Below are positions 47,559 to 55,100 of a stretch of 64,000 nucleotides of DNA, piece after piece. The stretch is from JAKFWF01 sp963732635 (GTDB lineage: Bacteria > Pseudomonadota > Alphaproteobacteria > Rhizobiales > Hyphomicrobiaceae), in assembly GCA_963732635.1 (NCBI GenBank), contig CAVTAL010000014.1:248001-312000 (forward strand). Direction: 5' to 3'. The notes below the pieces were generated by a model. That model was not told the DNA's origin and made no database searches. It was given only the letters and a program-made list of their open reading frames with translations. The position numbers and the translations under genes were made by a program. Each line of letters opens with the position of its first letter. Position 1 is the stretch's first letter.

Positions 47559-48905
47559 ATGACAATCAGTAGACGGACGTTCGTTAAGTCGATGTCGCTG
47601 GCAGCGCTCGCGGCAGGTACTGGTGTTCGAGCGCAAGGGCCGGGCGGAACGCTCTTTCAGAACGTCCGTATTTTCGACGGTACCGGTAGTACGCTGTCGC
47701 CGCCATCGAGCGTACTCGTCAAGGGTAATGTTATTGCGAGTCTCGGCAGGGATAGAATTTCCGCGGAAGGTGCGACAGTCATAGACGGGACAGGGCGCAC
47801 ACTGATGCCTGGTCTTATCGATGCCCATGCGCACGCGACGGCTGCAACAGTGTCTATTTTGCAGATTTTGAATTCTGATCCGAACTACATGATGCTTCGA
47901 CACGGCAAGGCGGCAGGTGAGCTACTCATGCAGGGATTCACGGCCGTCCGTGATGTCGGGGGCAATTCCTTTGGACTCAAACGGGCCATCGACGAAGGAC
48001 AAATCGTCGGCCCTCGAATCTGGTCATCCGGGGCTGGCATATCCCAAACATCGGGACACGGAGACTGGCGGTCAAAAATCGAATTGCCTCGCGGGCCGAC
48101 CGGACCGCTCAGCTTCGCTGAACGCACGATGGGCTCGATGATCGCGGACGGCATACCCGAGGTGCAACGTCGGGTGCGCGAGCAGTTGATGCTTGGCGCT
48201 GCTCTGATCAAGCTCATGGCAGGCGGCGGGGTCGCATCGGACAGTGATCCGTTGGACGTAACGCAGTATTCCGAAGGAGAAATCCGAGCCGCCGTCGAGG
48301 ACGTCGAGAATTGGGGCACCTATGTCGCTGTGCACGCCTACACGCCAAGAGCCATCCAGAGAGCCATCAATGCGGGTGTAAAATGTATTGAGCATGGACA
48401 GCTAGCGGACGATGCGTCTGCCAAGTTGATGGCGGAGCGCAACGTGTGGTGGAGCCTACAGCCGTTCCTGGCCGACGAGGATGCGATCCCTTATCCTGAA
48501 GGATCGGCAAACCGACAGAAGCAGATCCAATTGCTGAAAGGAACCGACAACGCCTACGCCTTGGCCAAAAAATACAAGATCAAGACTGCGTTCGGTACCG
48601 ATACGCTGTTCGACGCAAAGCTTGCGGCTCGCCAGGGCGCGCAGCTCGCAAAGCTGGTGCGCTGGTACACGCCGGTCGAGACGTTGAAAATGGCCACCGG
48701 CGACAACGGAGAATTGCTCGCGCTGTCCGGGCTTCGCAATCCCTATCCTGGAAGGATCGGAGTTGTGCAGCAGGGCGCGTTGGCCGATCTGCTGCTGGTC
48801 GAAGGGGATCCAATTGCGAACATTAAGTTGATCGAGGACCCGGCAAAAAACTTTGTCGTCATTATGAAAGACGGCAAAATTTACAAGAACACGCTGGCGA
48901 AGTAA
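47559..48905 (+). CDS. Amidohydrolase family protein, Tat-exported
   Basis: A metal-dependent hydrolase of the imidazolonepropionase-like subgroup. The 448-residue product begins with a twin-arginine signal (MTISRRTFVKSMSLAALAAG), then the entry motif LMPGLIDAHAHATAA with the two metal histidines, GFTAVRDVGGNSFGLKRAID, LIKLMAGGGVASDSDPLD (lysine ligand region), VAVHAYTPRAIQRAINAGV and IEHG with further histidines, and FGTDTLFD with the catalytic Asp. The substrate is unknown: members act on dipeptides, organophosphates or cyclic amides. The following gene encodes an outer-membrane-type protein, which hints at uptake of an aromatic or hydrophobic substrate. Confidence 0.9.
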   Translation: MTISRRTFVKSMSLAALAAGTGVRAQGPGGTLFQNVRIFDGTGSTLSPPSSVLVKGNVIASLGRDRISAEGATVIDGTGRTLMPGLIDAHAHATAATVSILQILNSDPNYMMLRHGKAAGELLMQGFTAVRDVGGNSFGLKRAIDEGQIVGPRIWSSGAGISQTSGHGDWRSKIELPRGPTGPLSFAERTMGSMIADGIPEVQRRVREQLMLGAALIKLMAGGGVASDSDPLDVTQYSEGEIRAAVEDVENWGTYVAVHAYTPRAIQRAINAGVKCIEHGQLADDASAKLMAERNVWWSLQPFLADEDAIPYPEGSANRQKQIQLLKGTDNAYALAKKYKIKTAFGTDTLFDAKLAARQGAQLAKLVRWYTPVETLKMATGDNGELLALSGLRNPYPGRIGVVQQGALADLLLVEGDPIANIKLIEDPAKNFVVIMKDGKIYKNTLAK

Positions 48906-49063
48906 TCAGTCAACCCGCAGCGAGCGACTGCGCGCTCTTAATCGTGGTTTTGGTGTTACAGGGCAGAGCGTCGGTAATGATCTTTTTTGAATAGTTGTGG
49001 CGCAATGCTTCGCTCTGAGTACCCTCTCTTGATTCGTGCTGCGGTCGCGCAAGGACCCGTCAA

Positions 49064-50002
49064 ATGAAATCACTTCTGAAAATGCTGTCTTTGGCGGTTT
49101 CGCTCTCTTGGAGCCACGCTGCCTTTGCCGCCGAAGGTGGCTCGGGTGTCTACTTGCTTGGACTAAGAACCACAGGCGCCGGCATTACTCCGCCACCTGG
49201 GATCTATATTTCCGAGCAGATTTTCTCATATCACGGAGAGATCAAGGGCAGTCTGCCGACAGAAGGTGGCCCTGTGACTGCCAGCGCCGAGGTAAATCCG
49301 CTCGTCAATATTCCAACGCTCCAATGGGTCACTCCAATAGAGATTTTTGGTGGACGCCTTGGCCTATCGGCGACGACCCCATTCGGCCGTGTCGCCATCA
49401 AGGCTAACGCAGGCCCGCTCAGTATCGAAGATTCCATCACAACGTTCGCCGATCCCACCGTCACTTCGTTCATTGGTTGGCGGGCGGGCCAAATGCACTG
49501 GCAACTCGGTGCCTCTGGTTATCTGCCTTGGGGCGACTACGAGAAGGGAGCCTTGGCCAACATCGCAAAGCACCGCTTGGCGTTGGACCTTTTTGCAGCA
49601 GCTACCTATTTCGATCCGGGAACGGGAATAGACATAACAAACATGCTTGGCCTCACATTGAATGCCGAGAACGCCTCTACAAATTACAAGACAGGCAACG
49701 AGCTTCATTGGGATTGGGCAGTATCGAAGAAATTTACAAACGGCCTGTCAATCGGCGCAATCGGTTACGCCTATCAACAGCTCAGTGGAGACAGTGGCAC
49801 GGGCGCTACGCTTGGCGATTTCAAAGGACAAGTCACCGCTATCGGTGGATCTTTGGGGTATGACTTCAAGCTTGGGGATTTGCCCGTATCTACGCGTGCG
49901 CGATACTATCATGAGTTCGATGTTAAGAACCGCTTCCAGGGTGATGCGATGTTCTTCTCGGCGTCGATGCCATTGTCCGTGCCGAAGGCTACTGGAAGAT
50001 AG
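49064..50002 (+). CDS. Outer-membrane channel-like protein of the phenol MetA-degradation/SphA type
   Basis: The 312-residue product has a signal peptide (MKSLLKMLSLAVSLSWSHAA, cleavage after FAA) and alternating, aromatic-rich strands typical of an outer-membrane beta-barrel: GVYLLGLRTTGAGITPPPG, LSATTPFGRV, LGASGYLPWGDYEKG, ATYFDPGTGIDITN, LHWDWAVSKKFTNGLSIGAI and TRARYYHEFDVKNRFQGDAM. The pattern resembles the family associated with meta-pathway phenol degradation and other hydrophobic substrate transport. It ends without a clear terminal Phe. It follows the amidohydrolase after 158 bases, possibly with its own promoter. Confidence 0.65.
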   Translation: MKSLLKMLSLAVSLSWSHAAFAAEGGSGVYLLGLRTTGAGITPPPGIYISEQIFSYHGEIKGSLPTEGGPVTASAEVNPLVNIPTLQWVTPIEIFGGRLGLSATTPFGRVAIKANAGPLSIEDSITTFADPTVTSFIGWRAGQMHWQLGASGYLPWGDYEKGALANIAKHRLALDLFAAATYFDPGTGIDITNMLGLTLNAENASTNYKTGNELHWDWAVSKKFTNGLSIGAIGYAYQQLSGDSGTGATLGDFKGQVTAIGGSLGYDFKLGDLPVSTRARYYHEFDVKNRFQGDAMFFSASMPLSVPKATGR

Positions 50003-51151
50003 GACATGAGTATGTCGGGCATCTTTTTCGGGAACGTCGTTGCAAATCCCGGACACGTGACCAAGTCGGGTATGCTTCATACTTCTGGCTGACGATCGGA
50101 ACTCGGTCAGTCTCGACAGGAAGCGGCTAGGGTCAACAACGCGCTGCAGCGTTCGATGATCACTCGGGATCGGCTCTCTCACCGTGGATTCGCGCCGAAC
50201 CGATTGCGGTGCAGCAAAGTTCAGGCTACGATCTATCAAATGGTAGGCAGAGAAAGCACATGCAGCCTGATGATCTTGGTTTGACTTGTGCCGCTTGTAG
50301 CCCAAAGCAGGAAATCGGTCTTCGGCAGATTCCGGAGGGCAAGCGGAATCGCCATCCGACACATTGCATGATTGATTTGAGTTCGACCGCGACGACGGTA
50401 CGGGTTGGGGCGATCTTCAGCATTCAATCAGTTGGCTTGTTTGCCCTCTCCCCCGCCGTTTCGGGGGAGAGGGCTTAAGGCCGGCTTTACTGCCGACCGA
50501 GGGTGAGGGGCGGCCGCTTGCTCGAACTCGATTCCGGTGGGCTTCTAGCCTCGATGGCGCCTAGCTGAAGCCAGCTTCCGCCACCACTTCACTCATGCCA
50601 GCCCGCGAAAATATTGACGGCTTCCAAGGTCGGGTAGAGCCCAATTGCTGGACCCGACGCGGCTGGCACCGCTCGTGGAATGTCGGCTCTCGCAAGAGGG
50701 CTCTAGCCGACCTACGGGACCTGCACATGAATTCCGCAGGTCATTGGTTTTGCGGCTTGGTATCATTCACCATTTCACGACTTTACGACCCACCGACTTA
50801 TCCACACCTCGTCCCTCACGCGCACAATCACTCTCGACCTGATGCGCAGAGGGGACGCCAACCGGTGGCGACCGCCGGCCGCGCTAGGAGCCTGTCCTAA
50901 TCCAACCCTTGGGAATGCTGCCAATATGCCTAAAATCCTGCACTTGGGCGGTCCGTTGCCGCATCCGATACCCTGCGGAAGCCCGCTCCGTCTTCGATCC
51001 GCCTCCCATCCGATCGGCGTTCCGTCGCGCGGTGGCGGATCGGCGCCTCGACCGGCTGTGCTGGCCATCACACCATCGCCATGATGGGCGAGCTATTGAC
51101 CTCGGCCGAGCCCGAAAACGTGCCGGTAATAGTCATTAAAAGGAGATGGTC
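50003..51151. other. Long non-coding stretch with a palindromic repeat
   Basis: About 1.15 kb in which I find no supportable gene on either strand. It contains the palindromic repeat at 50443-50474. The part 50880-51130 is GC-rich and open in several frames but shows no recognisable protein; it begins with GGAGCCTGTCCTAA, reminiscent of an insertion-sequence end, but no partner end is seen. AGGAGA at 51141-51146 is the ribosome site of the next gene. Confidence 0.5.
50443..50474. repeat. Palindromic intergenic repeat (GCCCTCTCCC type), second copy
   Basis: A perfect 12-base stem, GCCCTCTCCCCC (50443-50454) with GGGGGAGAGGGC (50463-50474), and an eight-base GCCGTTTC loop. GAGGGTGAGGGGCGGCC follows at 50500-50516, matching the arrangement after the copy at 46146. 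Confidence 0.8.
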
Positions 51152-51388
51152 ATGAGCCCCATCACAACATTTGCCGATGTCGAAACCTACAGTGGCCACG
51201 CGACGAAGCCGAAGCGCAGTTTCGTCCGCTGGTTGCAGCTTGAAACCCGCGCGATTCTGATTGCCGTCAAACGCAATCGCAGCCGTCGCGCCGGTTTGCG
51301 TGCACTCGAAGCGATGGATGATCGCCTGCTAGCCGATATCGGCGTGGATCGCGGCCAGATCCGCGCGGCAGTCGATGGCCACAGGTAG
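51152..51388 (+). CDS. DUF1127 domain protein
   Basis: A 78-residue basic protein whose C-terminal half has the DUF1127 motif: RRAGLRALEAMDDRLLADIG, then VDRGQIRAAVDG. Small arginine-rich DUF1127 proteins in alphaproteobacteria are linked to RNA turnover and to phosphate/carbon physiology, but their exact action differs. The ATG at 51152 is 5 bases after AGGAGA; the ATG at 51146 overlaps that site and is less likely. It converges on the CoA-transferase gene. Confidence 0.85.
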   Translation: MSPITTFADVETYSGHATKPKRSFVRWLQLETRAILIAVKRNRSRRAGLRALEAMDDRLLADIGVDRGQIRAAVDGHR

Positions 51389-51410
51389 CATGGAGAACGC
51401 GGCAACCAAC

Positions 51411-52796
51411 TCACCACGTCGGCGCATCGGTCCCAAGCGGCACGGATGGCCGCGACCAGCGCGCCGGCGTGATCGATAGTTGCGCCGCGTGACGCACGCC
51501 ACGCAGCGGCCCGAAGCCGGAGGCGCTGTTCTCCAGCAGATCCGCGACCTCGTCGAGCTTCGGGTCCGGGCTCGCCAACCCACCGTCGAGCCGGCCGAGG
51601 CTTTCGAGCCAGCGGCCGGTCTGCGCCAGCGACACCTCGACGTGCCAGCTACCGCCCTCGCGGGCTTGGCGGGCGCGCGCCATGATCGCGCCGAACGCCA
51701 TCAGGTAGCCCGACGCGTGATCGAGCGCCTGCGCCGGCAGTTCTTTCGGGCCGGCGACGCCAGCCGCCGCGGCTTCCATGTGATTGAGGCCGGTCGTGGT
51801 CTGCACCAGGCTGTCGAACCCGCGCCGACCGGCCCATGGTCCAGCCGCGCCATAGGCCGACAAAGTCACGTAGACGATGCCGGGCCGAATTTGCGCCGCC
51901 TCTTCAGGCGAGAACCCGAGGCGGGCAATCGACTGCGGCCGGTAGCCCTGGCTGAAGATATCCGCGCCGGCGAGCAGTCCGCGCAATGTCGCCCGGCCTG
52001 CCTCAGTCGCCAGATCGACATGGGCCGAGCGCTTACCGCGCCCGGTATCGATGACAAGCCAAGGGATCGACGGCAGGTTCGGGCTCGCCATCAACAGCAC
52101 GTCGGCACCATGGGCCGCAAGCGTGCGCCCGGCCACCGGCCCGGCGATCACCCGCGACAGATCGAGCACGCGCATGCCGCTCAACGGCCGCTCAGCCCTC
52201 GGCAGCGGACGCGGCGGCGCATCGCCGATGCGACTGATCGTCATCACCGGCAGTTGCGCGACGGCTTTGCCCTGGGGGTGCGCCGCCCACTCGGCCGGCG
52301 AACGCATCGCCGCCACCACGCCGCCCCGGGCGTAGGCTGCGGTCTCGAATGCTTCAGCATCCCAATTCAACAGCGCCGCCTGCACCGCCTCGCGCGTGCC
52401 GTCGCACTGCAGCGTATCGAGCACCGCTTGCCGATGATGGGCAAAATTGGTGTGCAGCCGCACGTAGCGGCCGGCCGCTGCCTGGTAGACGCCGGCCAAT
52501 GGATCCCAGCTCGGCGGCGGCTCCTGGCCAACGATGCGAAGATAGCGTTCACTGCGAAATTCGATCGCGGCGTGTCGCATGTCAACGCCGACTGCCTGGG
52601 CAATGCCACTGCGCTGGCGATATATTTCGGCCGCCGCCAACGCAGACGCCGCGATCGACGCCTGCGCCACTGTGCCGACCCGAAACGACGACGGCAATTG
52701 CGGATCAACGCCGGTCAATTCGACCCTGCCGAGCGCCGCCGTCTCACCGCCCGCCAGCGCCCAAAGGTCGGCCAATGCCTGCCTGCCGGAGACCAT
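51411..52796 (-). CDS. CaiB/BaiF family CoA-transferase
   Basis: A class III CoA-transferase of 461 residues. The clearest domain starts near residue 207 with MRVLDLSRVIAGPVAGRTLA, then GADVLLMASPNLPSIPWLVI, GKRSAHVDLATEAGRATLRG, LLAGADIFSQGYRP and LSAYGAAGPWAGRRGFDSLV, the usual family blocks. The first 200 residues look like the C-terminal part of a CaiB domain, so the protein may be a circular arrangement or a compact tandem. The acyl substrate is unknown. It has no operon partner; a tRNA gene lies upstream on the opposite strand. Confidence 0.88.
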   Translation of the reverse strand: MVSGRQALADLWALAGGETAALGRVELTGVDPQLPSSFRVGTVAQASIAASALAAAEIYRQRSGIAQAVGVDMRHAAIEFRSERYLRIVGQEPPPSWDPLAGVYQAAAGRYVRLHTNFAHHRQAVLDTLQCDGTREAVQAALLNWDAEAFETAAYARGGVVAAMRSPAEWAAHPQGKAVAQLPVMTISRIGDAPPRPLPRAERPLSGMRVLDLSRVIAGPVAGRTLAAHGADVLLMASPNLPSIPWLVIDTGRGKRSAHVDLATEAGRATLRGLLAGADIFSQGYRPQSIARLGFSPEEAAQIRPGIVYVTLSAYGAAGPWAGRRGFDSLVQTTTGLNHMEAAAAGVAGPKELPAQALDHASGYLMAFGAIMARARQAREGGSWHVEVSLAQTGRWLESLGRLDGGLASPDPKLDEVADLLENSASGFGPLRGVRHAAQLSITPARWSRPSVPLGTDAPTW

Positions 52797-52863
52797 TCGT
52801 TTGCCTCGCGCGATCGAGCCTCTTCCCTCAACCGCTTTGACACGCTAGAAGGCCGATCGACAA

Positions 52864-52938
52864 GGGCGGCTAGCTCAGCGGTAGAGCATTCCGTTTACAC
52901 CGGACAGGTCGGGAGTTCGATCCTCTCGCCGCCCACCA
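52864..52938 (+). tRNA. tRNA-Val (anticodon UAC)
   Basis: The cloverleaf is complete: acceptor stem GGGCGGC (52864-52870) with GCCGCCC (52928-52934), D stem GCTC/GAGC, anticodon stem TTCCG/CGGAC with loop TTTACAC giving anticodon TAC, T stem GGGAG/CTCTC with TTCGATC loop, discriminator A and encoded CCA (52936-52938). The first anticodon-stem pair (T-C) is mismatched. No neighbouring integrase or duplicated 3' end is seen. Confidence 0.95.
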
Positions 52939-52973
52939 TATTGCTGTCGCGTACCTCAGTGGAGAAACTGAGA

Positions 52974-55100
52974 TCAACGCCCCTCGCGCCACCAGGCGAG
53001 AGCGATCAGGAACAGCAGCGCCGACAGCGCCAACAATCCGTTGAACATCGGTGTCAGCTTGACGCCGCGGGTGACGTAGGCCTCGCGATCCTTGAGCCCG
53101 AGCCAGCCGGAACCGGCGAGCACCTTGGCCGACGACATCATGGTGACGCGCGGCACGTCGACCGACGTCGGATCCGAACTCGCGAACACGCCCGAACCCT
53201 TGGTCCAGAACACGCCGCCACCGGTGGCATCGACCAGCGCCTTCAACTTTTCGTCCGTTGCTGTCACTTCCGACATCTCGCGCGCGTCCTCGGCGCCGAC
53301 GTGGGCGACTGCCGTCAATGGACCCGACGGCCCCGGCGTCTGCGCCTTATAGAGCCCTGGCTCCTTGACATCGATGATCGCGCGGAACAGTCCCGGACCG
53401 GACTTTTCAAGCCGCACATCGGACGAAGTGCCGCCCGGCTCCATCATGGCCACCGGTGGCACCGCTTCTTCCATCGAGCGCCGCTCGATCGTCAATTTCA
53501 GCCCCTTGGACGTCGCGATCAGCCGCTCTTCCTCAAGGTCGGGCTCCTTCATCAGCCAGTGCGACAGCCGCCGCAGCATGTCGGTGTGCGGGCCGCCGCC
53601 GTCGTAGCCTCGCGCCCACAACCAGGCATGATCAGAGGTCAGCAGCGCCACTCGGCCTTTGCCCTTGCGGTCGAGGATCAGCAGCGGCTTTTCTTCGGCG
53701 CCGCTCATGACCACGCGGCCACGATCGGGACGAACTTCGACCTGACGGAACCAATTGCCCCAGGTCGGCGCAACACCTTCCGCACCTGCGCCGGGCAGAC
53801 CGCGCGTCACTGGATGACGAGCGCCAACCTCAGTCACCTTCGCCTTGAACGGCTGTTCCAGCACACGGCCGGTCGGCAGGGCGGGGAGTACCGGCGAAAG
53901 CGGCGTGCGCACGAGGCTCGACGAGCCGGCATAGTCATCGCCGGCCGCGATCAGTAGCGCGCCGCCATGCTCGCTCACATAGCGCGAAATGTTGTCGTAA
54001 TAGAGCAACTGCAGAATACCGCGATGCTGGTAGCGGTCGAAAATGATGAGGTCAAACTCGTTGATCTTCTGCGAAAACAACTCTCGCGTCGGGAATGCGA
54101 TCAGCGACAATTCGCGCGTCGGCGTGCCGTCCTGCTTCTCCGGCGGCCGCAAAATCGTGAAGTGCACGAGGTCGACGGCGGCGTCCGATTTCAAAAGATT
54201 CCGCCAGGTGCGCTCGCCGGCATGCGGCTCGCCCGACACCAGCAGCACGCGCAGGTTTTCGCGCACACCTTCGGCGCTGACGACGACGCGATTGTTGGCG
54301 AGCGTCAGTTCGCCCGGCACCCCGGCAAGTTCGATCTCGACGATGTTCTGGCCCGAATGCGGGAACTGCATCGGCACCTTGAGAGTGCGGCCGATGTCGC
54401 CGCGAATGGTCTCATCCGGTCTGCCCTCGCGCCGCACCTTGAGCGACACGGCATTGCCCGACTGGCCGGAGCGGCCCATCTCGCGCACCGCGATCTCGAT
54501 GTCACGTGCCTGACCGACGATGCCGTATTTAGGCGCCGTGATCACCTCGATGCGGCGGTCGAATTCGCCCGGCCTCCCGGTCAGCAGCGCATGCACGGGC
54601 GCATCGAAGCCGAGCCCCGCCGCCGATTTCGGCACGTCGTGCACCTGGCCGTCGGTCACCATTATGACGCCGGCAAGCCGGTCCGGCGGAATAGTCGCCA
54701 AGGCCTTGTTAAGGTCGGTGAACAGGGTCGTGCCGTTATTGCTCTCGCCATCGGGCTTCGACGACGACACGAATTTCACTTGCAGGCCAGGGATTTTGCC
54801 GAGCTTCGCCTCGATGTCGGCGCGGATGGCGGCGGCCTGAGCCGGCCGGCCGGCCAACATCTGGCTGGTGCTCTCGTCGATCATCACCAGGGCGATATTG
54901 CCGAGATTCTCGCGCTCCTCTTCACGTAGCGTCGGATTGGCAAGCGCCAGCAGCAGCGCACCCAATGCCGCCGCACGGAACGCCGCACCACGCGTGCGCC
55001 GAAACAGCAGCGCCGCCACCAGCACGGCCGCAACCGCAATCGCCGCCCAGAACAGCGGCTGTGGCAGCATCGGTGCGAAATCGATGGTCCAATTACTCAT
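52974..55100 (-). CDS. Large membrane-anchored protein with VWA/glutamine amidotransferase-like domains (MoxR operon)
   Basis: The 708-residue product has two N-terminal membrane segments (LFWAAIAVAAVLVAALLF and AAALGALLLALA, residues 16-60) and one at the C-terminus (LLALSALLFLIALAWW). Between them lie a von Willebrand-like region starting IALVMIDESTSQ with VIMVTDGQVHD and a class I glutamine amidotransferase-like region (FDLIIFDRYQHRGIL, GGALLIAAGDDYAG, RVALLTSDHAWLWARG) without an obvious catalytic cysteine. It starts within the stop of the preceding DUF4159 gene (ATGA), so it is the fourth gene of the MoxR operon. Role unknown, probably envelope-related. Confidence 0.85.
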   Translation of the reverse strand: MSNWTIDFAPMLPQPLFWAAIAVAAVLVAALLFRRTRGAAFRAAALGALLLALANPTLREEERENLGNIALVMIDESTSQMLAGRPAQAAAIRADIEAKLGKIPGLQVKFVSSSKPDGESNNGTTLFTDLNKALATIPPDRLAGVIMVTDGQVHDVPKSAAGLGFDAPVHALLTGRPGEFDRRIEVITAPKYGIVGQARDIEIAVREMGRSGQSGNAVSLKVRREGRPDETIRGDIGRTLKVPMQFPHSGQNIVEIELAGVPGELTLANNRVVVSAEGVRENLRVLLVSGEPHAGERTWRNLLKSDAAVDLVHFTILRPPEKQDGTPTRELSLIAFPTRELFSQKINEFDLIIFDRYQHRGILQLLYYDNISRYVSEHGGALLIAAGDDYAGSSSLVRTPLSPVLPALPTGRVLEQPFKAKVTEVGARHPVTRGLPGAGAEGVAPTWGNWFRQVEVRPDRGRVVMSGAEEKPLLILDRKGKGRVALLTSDHAWLWARGYDGGGPHTDMLRRLSHWLMKEPDLEEERLIATSKGLKLTIERRSMEEAVPPVAMMEPGGTSSDVRLEKSGPGLFRAIIDVKEPGLYKAQTPGPSGPLTAVAHVGAEDAREMSEVTATDEKLKALVDATGGGVFWTKGSGVFASSDPTSVDVPRVTMMSSAKVLAGSGWLGLKDREAYVTRGVKLTPMFNGLLALSALLFLIALAWWREGR

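Noticed and set aside
50880..51139. Insertion-sequence remnant
   Set aside because: Only a GGAGCCTGTCCTAA-like start is suggestive; no transposase motif, terminal inverted repeat partner or target duplication is visible.
52864..52938. tRNA-Val as an integration site of a genomic island
   Set aside because: There is no integrase gene nearby and I see no duplicate of the tRNA 3' end within the window.
51480..53957. An 825-residue plus-strand open frame
   Set aside because: It runs antisense through the CoA-transferase, across the tRNA-Val gene and into the MoxR-operon gene; a protein gene through a tRNA is not credible.
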